Shown one piece after another: positions 46,632-55,669 of a stretch of DNA of 64,000 nt. Every line of letters begins with the position of its first letter. Position 1 is the stretch's first letter. Source of the stretch: Nymphaea colorata (Eukaryota > Streptophyta > Magnoliopsida > Nymphaeales > Nymphaeaceae); NCBI RefSeq assembly GCF_008831285.2, contig NC_045141.1:6653224-6717223 (forward strand), given 5' to 3'. The notes under the pieces were generated by a model, which saw only the letters and a list, made by a program, of their open reading frames with translations, had not been told where the DNA came from and searched no databases. The position numbers and the translations under genes are program-made.

Positions 46632-49600
46632 ATGGAAAACCTTTCGCATTCTGGCATGTCCTCAAGTTTTCTTCCTCACCTTATTACCGAAAAACTCAAC
46701 CATGAGAATTATCTGATCTGGAAAAGGCAAATCATGCCTTTCATAAGAAGTCAAGGCCTCTTTGGACATCTCGATGGTTCAACAAAGGCTCCACCAATAT
46801 CCGTCTTACAGGAAATAAAAAATGAGGCAGGAGAAGTTATTGCTGTTCATGAAGACAACAATCCTGAACATGCTATGTGGATGAGACGTGATCAAAGTCT
46901 GGTTGCGTATATTTTGTCCACTTTATCTCAACAAGTGTTAGTTTCAGTTTCTGATGATTGTACTGCAGAAGAATTATGGGAAACCCTTGCTGATACCTTT
47001 TCCCAAATATCAGAAGCTCGAATTATGTACTTAAAGAAAGAATTTCAGAATTTGAGCAAAGGTTCAACGTCTATCATGGATTATTTGGGGCGTATTAAGG
47101 CCGTCGCAGACCAACTTGCTGCCTCAGGGAATAACATTTCTGATAAGGAAAAGGTGCAGCAAACCTTGAATGGACTTGGGCATGATTATCATGCTTTTAT
47201 TACAGCTCTTGAGGTCCTTCCTGTTCTGCCTTCCTTCAACGAACTACAAGGTAAACTTCTCCAACATGAAATGAATATGAAAAGAGTCATTGAAAGGACT
47301 GATCAAGGGAACTCCCAAAATGTGTTGGCTATGAATGTAAAGTTTGGTAAGAGCCATGGGAACTCCAACAATGGTGGTCGTGGCATTCTACCAACACCAC
47401 ATAACCAAGGTATGTCTCCTTTGGATACTTCAAGAAAAATACCAATTTGTTTTCAGTGCAACAAGAAAGGACACATGAAGGCACAATGTTGGTTTAATCC
47501 TCAAAATAAAAACAAAGGGGTAAGACATGATTATAAACAAGGAGGACAAAGTTCTAAATCCACCGCTGAAGATATGCAACAGCTATTGATGGCCGCATTC
47601 TCAAAGATGACTATAAAGCAAAATGAGCAGGGAGAATGGTTCTTGGATTCAGGTGCAGCTACCCATGTGACAGGAAATGCAGGTAAATTGACTAACTTAT
47701 CCCCTCATTACGGTAGAAGTTGCATTATAACAGGTGATGGAAAATCTCATCCTATTACACATATTGGAAATGCACATATTCCATTGTCATCCTCGTCTCT
47801 ATCACTGTCTAATGTTGTTCTTGCTCCCAATATAAAAAAGAACATCATATCCATTTCTAAACTCATTGATGATACAAGCTCTTCTGTTGAATTCACACCT
47901 TCTTCTGTCTATGTCAAGGACCTCCAAACGAAGAAAATGTTCGCTAGAGGGGAGCGTCAAGGGAATATGTACGTCCTCAAGGAATGTCTACCCAAGGATT
48001 CATCCACTTTTGATATAGGATTGAAGACATTTTCTCTTTCTCATAATGCGTCATCAGTGCCAAGTTCTTGCCATTTTCAATCAAAAGTAAGGGGCCCTAA
48101 CCAATTTTTGGAGTCTGATTTGTGGCATAGTCGGCTAGGACACTGTGGTCGACATTTCATTGAAAAACTTGTCACAGATAGTCTCATTCCAAGATCAAGT
48201 TTACCTCTTACTTCAAGTGTCAAAAAATGTTCAAGTTGTGGACTTTGTAAGAGTCATGTTTTACCTTTCCATAATATAAATCAAAGGGCTTCCAAACCTT
48301 TTGAAACTATTTTTTCTGATGTATGGGGGCCAGCCCCTATTGATTCCATGTCTGGGTCAAGATATTATGTCTTATTCATTGACTCTTACTCACGTTTCAC
48401 CTGGATTTACTTCATGAAACACAAATCAGAAGTACCTCACATATTTCGAAACTTCTATGCCATGATTCAAACTAAATTTTCATCCAATGTGGTGCATTTT
48501 CAATGTGATGGAGGGGGAGAATATTCCTCGCTTGATTTTATTGAATTTCTACGTGAAAAAGGGATAACTAGACAAATTTCCTGCCCTTACACACCACAAC
48601 AAAATGGTGTAGTTGAGCGGAAACATCGACATATAGTTGAAAGCGCCATGAGCATGATGCATGATACTAATGTGCCCATTTCCTTGTGGACTGAAGCCTT
48701 CCATACTGCTGTATACATAATAAATTGTTTGCCTATGACACTCTTGATGTCTAAATCGCCATATTTTACACTCTTAGGCAAACAACCTGATTACAAGAAC
48801 TTGAAGGTTTTTGGTTGTGTATGCTATGTTCACGTTGATGCTGCCTTGAGGAACAAGTTTCAAGACAAAGCTATTCAATGTAGATTCGTTGGATATGCTG
48901 ATGAATATAAAGGTTTTCGATGCTATGATCCAACAACTAAACGTATCAAAACTTTAAGAAATGTCATTTTTGATGAACATAGTTTTGATAATACAAATGA
49001 AATGCCTATGACCATTGAATCTTATGATCCCTGGACCAGTACACAGTTATTCAATGCAGATCCTGTTATAGAAAATGATGTGCCTCAAAGTGAAGATTCA
49101 GAGAGAGCAATACAACCGTCGGATATGGCTCAAAGTGAAAATCAAGAAGATCCAACACAGTCATCAAGTCATCACGAAAACAATAATGAACAGAGCAACG
49201 ATGCACATCGGTATTCGGGTCTTATCTACAGTCGACGACTAAGGGACAGAGATGCTCACAGTGAAGAAGACAACATGCCCCACCTTAGAAGATCCCAACG
49301 CATTCGTCATCCCATTCACAGGTGGGTTAGCTATGATTCTTTAACACTTGATTTTCAGTTATTCATGGCAAAAGTTGGCAAGGAGGAAGAACCTACTTCA
49401 TTTGATCAAGCATCAAAATCACATCATTGGAGAAAAGCTATGAAAGAAGAAATGGATGCCTTGCATGAATGTGGAACATGGGAGATCGTTCCGAGGCCAC
49501 ACGAAAAGAACGTAGTGGGCTCCAAATGGGTATACAAAATTAAATACAAACCTGACGGCAGCATAGAAAGACACAAAGCAAGGTTAGTAGCAAAAGGGTT

Positions 49601-50810
49601 TACACAACAATATGGAGAAGATTATGATGAGACATTCAGCCCTGTGATCAAAATGGGAACAATTCGCGTGATTATATCATTGGCAGTTGAATATGGATGG
49701 AGACTACATCAAATGGACGTGAAGAATGCTTTTCTTCATGGTGATTTAAGGGAGGAAGTATATATGGAACAACCTCCAGGATACACGAAAGGAGACTCTC
49801 ATGCATGGGTTTGTAAACTAAGAAAATCTATTTATGGACTTAAACAGGCCTCACGTTCGTGGTTTGACAGTTTCTCTTGCAAGATTCAAGAATGTGGTTT
49901 TCGGAGATGTCCTCTAGATCACTCTCTTTTCATTTATCGAAAGGAAAACATATTTACTTTACTTCTTATATATGTTGATGATATTGTTATCACAGGCAAT
50001 TCAGAAAAACACATAGAAGAAGCTAAAGTTTTGATGATGCAAAACTTCAAAATGAAAGAGCTTGGTGATTTACGATTCTTTCTTGGAGTGGAGATTGATA
50101 GGCACAATAATCGCCTCACATTGACACAACAGAAATACACGTTGGATTTGTTGAAAAAGTCAGGTATGTCTGATTGTAAGCCTGTTGGAACTCCTAGTGT
50201 TCTAAATCAAAGACTAAGTGCTCAAGATGGGGAGTTATATGAAGATCCTACGCAATATCGAAGTATTGTTGGGGCACTTCAATATCTTACATTTACTAGA
50301 CCAGATATTATATATGCTGTGAATCAAGTATCCCAATTTATGCATGCACCTAGAGATACTCACATGGATGCTGTCAAAAGAATATTAAGATATCTTAAAG
50401 GGACAGCAGGAGATGGCTTAGTTTATGGTAAGAGTGAAAATATAACTACTGGACATCAACTTATGACATTCACAGATGCAGATTGGGCTGGAGATCCCGA
50501 TCAAAGAAAGTCCATTTCTGGTTTTTGTATTTTCATTGGACGTAATCTTGTGTCTTGGAGTTGTCGAAAGCAAAAGGCAGTAGCAAGATCCAGCACTGAA
50601 GCTGAATACAGATGCATGGCTGCAGGTACTGCTGAAGTTACATGGGTTAGACATTTGCTAGAAGACATTGGAGAAAAGATTAAAACATCAATGTTAATGT
50701 GCGATAATCAAAGCGCTATTAACATTGCCTTTAATCCCGTACAACATGGTCGAACAAAGCACATTGAGATTGATCAACACTTTGTTAGACAAAAGGTGGA
50801 AGACAAGTAA
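46632..50810 (+). CDS. Copia gag-pol polyprotein, one premature stop
   Basis: The start at 46632 (MENLSHSGMSSSFLPHLITE) is chosen by alignment with the related gag at 30656; the same frame is open upstream through PBS and LTR but that part is non-coding. Domains: capsid LNHENYLIWKRQ; CCHC CFQCNKKGHMKAQCW near 47448; protease FLDSGAATHVTG near 47643; GAG-pre-integrase LWHSRLGHCG with CSSCGLCK near 48118-48250; integrase SDVWGP, CDGGGEY and VERKHRH (48315, 48504, 48616); RT with YVDD at 49971-49982; RNase H TDADWAGD (50473), SSTEAEY, CDNQSA. TAA at 50808-50810 cuts off about 43 residues (…VADLFTKGL…LEGGC) that remain readable to 50946. All catalytic residues precede the stop. Confidence 0.94.
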   Translation: MENLSHSGMSSSFLPHLITEKLNHENYLIWKRQIMPFIRSQGLFGHLDGSTKAPPISVLQEIKNEAGEVIAVHEDNNPEHAMWMRRDQSLVAYILSTLSQQVLVSVSDDCTAEELWETLADTFSQISEARIMYLKKEFQNLSKGSTSIMDYLGRIKAVADQLAASGNNISDKEKVQQTLNGLGHDYHAFITALEVLPVLPSFNELQGKLLQHEMNMKRVIERTDQGNSQNVLAMNVKFGKSHGNSNNGGRGILPTPHNQGMSPLDTSRKIPICFQCNKKGHMKAQCWFNPQNKNKGVRHDYKQGGQSSKSTAEDMQQLLMAAFSKMTIKQNEQGEWFLDSGAATHVTGNAGKLTNLSPHYGRSCIITGDGKSHPITHIGNAHIPLSSSSLSLSNVVLAPNIKKNIISISKLIDDTSSSVEFTPSSVYVKDLQTKKMFARGERQGNMYVLKECLPKDSSTFDIGLKTFSLSHNASSVPSSCHFQSKVRGPNQFLESDLWHSRLGHCGRHFIEKLVTDSLIPRSSLPLTSSVKKCSSCGLCKSHVLPFHNINQRASKPFETIFSDVWGPAPIDSMSGSRYYVLFIDSYSRFTWIYFMKHKSEVPHIFRNFYAMIQTKFSSNVVHFQCDGGGEYSSLDFIEFLREKGITRQISCPYTPQQNGVVERKHRHIVESAMSMMHDTNVPISLWTEAFHTAVYIINCLPMTLLMSKSPYFTLLGKQPDYKNLKVFGCVCYVHVDAALRNKFQDKAIQCRFVGYADEYKGFRCYDPTTKRIKTLRNVIFDEHSFDNTNEMPMTIESYDPWTSTQLFNADPVIENDVPQSEDSERAIQPSDMAQSENQEDPTQSSSHHENNNEQSNDAHRYSGLIYSRRLRDRDAHSEEDNMPHLRRSQRIRHPIHRWVSYDSLTLDFQLFMAKVGKEEEPTSFDQASKSHHWRKAMKEEMDALHECGTWEIVPRPHEKNVVGSKWVYKIKYKPDGSIERHKARLVAKGFTQQYGEDYDETFSPVIKMGTIRVIISLAVEYGWRLHQMDVKNAFLHGDLREEVYMEQPPGYTKGDSHAWVCKLRKSIYGLKQASRSWFDSFSCKIQECGFRRCPLDHSLFIYRKENIFTLLLIYVDDIVITGNSEKHIEEAKVLMMQNFKMKELGDLRFFLGVEIDRHNNRLTLTQQKYTLDLLKKSGMSDCKPVGTPSVLNQRLSAQDGELYEDPTQYRSIVGALQYLTFTRPDIIYAVNQVSQFMHAPRDTHMDAVKRILRYLKGTAGDGLVYGKSENITTGHQLMTFTDADWAGDPDQRKSISGFCIFIGRNLVSWSCRKQKAVARSSTEAEYRCMAAGTAEVTWVRHLLEDIGEKIKTSMLMCDNQSAINIAFNPVQHGRTKHIEIDQHFVRQKVEDK

Positions 50811-50942
50811 ATTCAGCCTATTTATGTTCGTACAGATGAACAAGTTGCAGACTTATTTACAAAAGGATTAACAAAGGAACGATTCTGGTTTCTAAAAGGC
50901 AAGTTGTACATGGTGCAAAACCATGCACAACTTGAGGGAGGG

Positions 50943-51297
50943 TGTTAAAATATAAATCCTTCACCAGCACGTTGAAGAGGAGTCTCTTAGGATTCCACCT
51001 CCTTGTAGAATGTGTTAAAATATTTAATGTCCTTGTAACATGTGAAGAGTCTCCTAGGATTCTATGTTATAGTTAATATCCTTGTTATATGGGAAGTCTC
51101 CTAGGATTCTATGTTGTAGTTAATATCCTTGTAATATGTGAAGTTTCTTAGGTTTCTATGATGTAATTAATGTCCTTGGAGCTTGTGAAATCTCCTAGGA
51201 TTCTACGATTGGAGACTCTTAGAATTCTGAAAATGAGATTATAAATAGAGGCCGTGCAAACCATTTTGGCTACGGCTTCTTCTCCTCAGTTTCTTCT

Positions 51298-51329
<32 letters not shown>

Positions 51330-51381
51330 CCTGCGTGAGTGCTGTTTTCGGGTTACAGATATTGGTGCTACATTTCTATCA
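50943..51381 (+). repeat. 3' LTR of the young copia
   Basis: 439 bp, the same repeats and TATA as the 5' LTR, with a shorter CT tract. Followed by TSD TTATG, then the resumed right arm. Confidence 0.95.
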
Positions 51382-51386
51382 TTATG

Positions 51387-52340
51387 TGCCTCTTCCGATG
51401 TCCTCTAACTGACAACATAAAGGACCTGGACCACAATTCATAGTTGTGTCCATTTAACTTCACAGTAGATCCATAGGAGAAGGGATTTCCAGCTCCTTTA
51501 TGATCACTGCCACCCTTTGGTTTGTTGCTCTCAGCCATAATGAACCACAACAGGAATTAAGAACAAGAATACCACGATAAAATTGTGCAGCAGTTAGGGC
51601 ACATGAAATCAGTCCTATTTATAATCAGTTAGTCATGCAAAGGAGCTGATAAACAAAGTAGAAATCAGCAACATCGCATGCACATCAATAACCCACTGAA
51701 AATAATCTTGCCCTTCTCCATGAAGACTTCAACAAACAAAACAGCAAACGGCACAAACCTCCTTCACCAATCTGCCTATTGGCTGTATTCTGTAGCAGGA
51801 GTTTCAGAGAAAAAAAACAGCAAACGTGCAGACTTTCTTCATGCAGATTTTACCATACTACATACCTTCAACCACGACATGCCTTCAACTTCATAATTAT
51901 ATAATAGAAATAACTAGAGGTAGAGAGCATCAAACCCTAGTATCCACAACGTAAACTTCTGAAGAATACAAATCAGTCATCCATTAACCACGAGATCATT
52001 CAAAAAATAGTCTGCCTTTGACTGCAGCGGCTGCCTTTGACTGCAATCATCACCCACAACTTTGGAACATGTGTCTTCATATCTCCAACGATCTTCAGAC
52101 CTTGCAACGACCAGATCTAGGGCATCTAATCAATACTGATCATGTCTTGGCAATGATTAGATCCCTGATCTCCCATACGATACAACCCCTTAGGGTAAAC
52201 TGTTACCCACTACAGATCTGGACAGAATACTAGAGATGAAGAGGAAGAAGAAGAGAGAAGGAAGGCAGGAGAGGGGAAGACGACCAGCAGTTGGAGTCAG
52301 ACAGGTCCAGGGAGATGAGGCTCTGTTACCGTGTTGCACG

Positions 52341-52378
<38 letters not shown>

Positions 52379-52510
52379 GTGAAAGAGATATCTCTTATTA
52401 TCGTGCCCTAGTCTCTACTTAAAGAGAGGTTAAGGCACGTCTAGAGCTGTTACATAAGGGAGCCTCATAAAGTTGTAAAAAGACAAAACAAGACTCTAAC
52501 TTTTAAATAA
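51387..52510 (-). repeat. Right arm of the inverted repeat, outer part, with truncated LTR
   Basis: Reverse complement of the gag start, leader and LTR of the same element. On the minus strand gag begins MAESNKPKGGSDHKGAGNPF (ATG at 51538-51536) and stays in frame through TVKLNGHNYELW, unlike the left arm. The LTR copy at its right lacks the outer 43 bp (it stops at TTTAAATAA, 52510). The (GA)n tract lies at 52346-52376. Confidence 0.9.
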
Positions 52511-52607
52511 GCAGATATGTTTACGAAGGCTCTTCCAATTGGTGATTTCTGTAGTTGTTGTGACAAATTGAGCATGGTTGATATCTATGCTCCAGCTTGA
52601 GGGGGAG
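52511..52607 (+). pseudogene. True 3' internal end with polypurine tract
   Basis: Plus strand, encodes ADMFTKALPIGDFCSCCDKL then SMVDIYAPA-stop, the copia C-terminal tail after RNase H. It ends with CTTGAGGGGGAG before the 3' LTR. Only about 97 bp of the 3' half of the element survive, joined abruptly to the inverted LTR at 52510/52511. Confidence 0.88.
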
Positions 52608-52794
52608 TGTTGAATCAGAAAGTTTATTTTAAGTGTAGTAGTTTTCTGATTATTTAAAAGTTGGAGTCTTGTTTTGTCTTTTTACAACTTTATGATGCTC
52701 TCTTATGTAACAGCTCTAGACGTGCCCTAACCTCTCTTTAAGTAGAGACTAGGGCGCGATAATAAGAAATATCTCTTTCACGTCTCTCTCTCTC

Positions 52795-52829
<35 letters not shown>

Positions 52830-52842
52830 TCCACGTACAACA
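52608..52842 (+). repeat. 3' LTR of the inverted-repeat copia
   Basis: 235 bp, the same orientation as 41190-41426 and nearly identical outside the CT tract. Ends GTACAACA, followed by the TSD GTTTG. Confidence 0.92.
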
Positions 52843-55560
52843 GTTTGCATTAGAGTATGCTTCCACATTAATAGAAGGCCCTCTTTTGAATAACAACTCT
52901 TTTTCAGTAGAGAACTTCAAGTATGTAAGAATCACTATAGCTGCATCCCAATGAACTTTTGTAAGCCTGTCCACAAACTAACTAATTTTGCTCACGACAA
53001 GAGACATGTTAGTCCTAGTGATGATCACATATAGCAACTCACCAACTAGTGATCAGTAACCTCTAGTATCCACTGGCTCACGTTGCTGTCCATCAAACAA
53101 GTGTGCCTTTGGATCTATGGGAATGTTGGCAGATTTAGTACCTAACATGTTTGTCTCTTTCAATAAATCCAACACATATTTGCTGCTAGAAAGGACCAAT
53201 CTAGCCCTTGGCTACCAACTGCATATTTGGAGTGTATGGGATATAGTACCTGATAAAATCAACTGCATATATCTGTGTGTAGCCCTTGGCTACCAACCTA
53301 GCCTTGTTCCTTTCTATAGACCCATCACCCATCTCATTATACTTAATGATGAAAACCCACTTACATCCAACAATGTCTTCATCTGATGGAGGAGATACTA
53401 GCTCCCAAGTGCCACGTGACCTTAATGCCTCCATCTCTTCCTGCATAGCCTGTCTCCACTTAAGAACCAATAGTGTTTGATGATGGTTCATTGGAATAGA
53501 AGTAGACGATGATGCAAAAGCAAACTTCCTTAAAGCAATAAGCTTGTCATCATCAACTTCGGGGGCCTCAATGTGTATGTTTTCTCCAGAACTCATATCA
53601 CGAGCATTAGTGTTAATCAAATGACTTATTCATTGAGATGAAGGGTTGGTGGAGAGTGATTCAGTTGGTTTTTTTCGTGTATATATCAGTGGCAGATCAC
53701 GAACCCGAGGAGGATTAACTGAAGCTGACTTATGTGATATTACAACGAGAACAAACTCCAGAGGAAAAGCAGGTCTAGGAAGTAGCATATTTTGACTGTG
53801 ATAAGGAAGCAATGATGCAGGAGTGGAATAATATGAGATTGACCCAAAGAATGATACATCCACTCTAATATACTCTCGTTTAAAAATAGGATCATGGCAG
53901 TGATATCCTTTTTGATTTTTTAGGATATCCAAGGAAAACACATTTTGTAACCTGGGCTTCAAGTTTATCATGGTTTGGTCCAAGTTTATAAACAAAGCAC
54001 ACACACCCAAAAATTCTAGGGGGACAGGGAACGATAAAGAGTTTGGGAAAAGAATCTGAATATGTAATGACCCGACCCACATTGGGCTCAAGCACTTGGT
54101 ATGACGGATCCCAATCTGTCTCCTAGCAGTTTCGGTTCCAGCCCCAAAAAGGCTAAGAGCCAGGACAATCAACCACTTTAATAACCCCCTTTATAAGTCC
54201 CCTAAGATCCCTTACAATCTTAGATACAAGAATAAACTTTTTGGGTGTTACAGAATAGGTATTTGGTTTTCTACTGAAGTGGATGACATTCGGTTAATCA
54301 GGTAGCATGCTGAGAGAATTGCAGCTCCCAGGCATATTTAATTGCAACATTAAGGTACATACAACATCAAGTAAGTCTATGCTTTCGTTCAACAACACCA
54401 TTTTTGTTGAGATGTGTGTGCACAAGAAGTTTGGGCTCTGATTCTGCGGTCATGATAAAGCTGCAACAATTAGTTGGTTTTAAATTTGAGGGATTATCAG
54501 TGTGAATAACCTAGACATAATGACCAAACTGATTCTTTACCTCAATAACAAAAAAATTTAAGATGGCTCGAAGCTTCAGGCCTCTCTTTCATGAGGAATA
54601 CCTACAACATTTTTGAAAAGTGATCAACAATGACAAGGTAATATCAACACTTGGATCGACTAGGAACACGGCTTGGTCCCCATATATCAACATGAAGGTA
54701 AAAAACATGACTACTAGATATGCTTTCACTAGTAGAAAAAGAACTTTGATGATTCTTGCCTAATTGACAAGCCTCACTGAATTGACATGGGTAGATAGAT
54801 TTGAGGAATAACTAGACAAAGTTTTGATAGTGATGGGTGACCAAAACACAAATTTCACTATAAGGGAGTAGAATGAGACTCTCTAGTAGAATTTGCTACC
54901 CCATTGGATCCTTCAATAATAGACACCACCTTCTTCACGACCTCCACCAATCCTCTTCCCCATCAATAAGTCTTGAAACTCGTAACAAACTGGGTAAAAA
55001 ATTGCTTTGCAATTTAAGTATTTTGCTAGATGGCTAACTGATAATAAATTCTGAGTAAAAGAGAGAACATGTAGAACTTCACTGAGTTGTAGTGTAGGAG
55101 AGGAAGGAACCTTCCCCTTACCTACAACCACTGAGAGGCTACCATCAACAAACACAACACTGTGACAATTTAAAGTAAATTCTAACTCATTAAATCTTTG
55201 AGAGTCCCTACAGATGTGTTTGGATGCCCTTGAATCAATAATCCACTTACTGCCTTTTTCATGAGAACTATCTCTTGCAGAACAGATAATATTAGTAACA
55301 GTTGTGACAACACCAACCTTAGGACTAGTGAGATAACAACTTCTCATATTCTGCCCGACTTATAGTGGCAAACTCATTAATTGACCCAGTTGAGGTTCTT
55401 GCAACCGAAGTAGAGACAAGGCAGCTATACTTATTCCAACATCTATCTTCTAAATATCCAAATATGCCAAAGGTGCATTGCAATTTTCTTTTACTTTCCT
55501 GTTCCTTTGAATTAGTGAAGAGATAAAATAGCAGTAGTTGCTTGGATAATAAGGATAAAA
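52843..55560 (-). pseudogene. Old copia, segment 3: RNase H start back to gag knuckle
   Basis: Minus strand from the right: a decayed CCHC knuckle (…LEDRCWNK, near 55440), protease KWIIDSRASKHICRDSQRF (near 55250, with DSG now DSR), LLSVSHLAKYLNCKAIFYP…YEFQDLLMGKRIGGG, weak integrase traces 54860-54300, a frame with FGCVCFVYKLG and KCVFLGYPKKSKR (near 54000-53930), RT MQEEMEALRSRGTWELV and VGCKWVFIIKYNEMGDGSIE with RNKARLVAKGYTQ (53470-53260), and RNase H start HWDAAIVILTYLKFSTEKELLFKRG…VEAYSNAN (52960-52850). Most of gag and the 5' LTR are missing. It is the host of both insertions at 35765 and 41190. Confidence 0.85.
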
Positions 55561-55669
55561 ACCAGATCTCGTTTAATAATTAGTCTCAAGTTCACTACTC
55601 CTCACCAATTTAATACACAAACAAAAATTCCACAACAAGCAAATAAATATAGCTGCAACAACAAGGGAG

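Larger units (their letters stand above)
45955..51381 (+). mobile_element. Young, nearly intact copia nested in the inverted repeat
   Basis: LTRs at 45955-46411 (457 bp) and 50943-51381 (439 bp) differ by one substitution and by CT-tract length as far as I can see. TSD TTATG at 45950-45954 and 51382-51386; the uninterrupted site is preserved in the left arm near 42363. PBS TGGTATCAGAGC at 46412-46423. Polypurine tract CTTGAGGGAGGG ends at 50942. One 1,392-codon frame covers gag, PR, INT, RT and RNase H. The low LTR divergence makes it the most recent insertion in the window. Confidence 0.97.
41190..52842 (+). mobile_element. Inverted-repeat copia derivative, 11.65 kb with nested copia
   Basis: Outer LTRs in the same + orientation at 41190-41426 (237 bp) and 52608-52842 (235 bp), flanked by GTTTG at 41185-41189 and 52843-52847. 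Between them the 5' half of the element (41233-44017) is followed by a near-identical inverted copy (44304-45954 plus 51387-52510, broken by the later copia at 45955-51381). About 100 bp of true 3' internal sequence (52511-52607) with a polypurine tract follows. Without the nested copia it would be about 6.2 kb. Reverse transcriptase is absent, so it is non-autonomous. Gag has a CCHC knuckle, and PR and part of INT are present in each arm. Confidence 0.9.
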
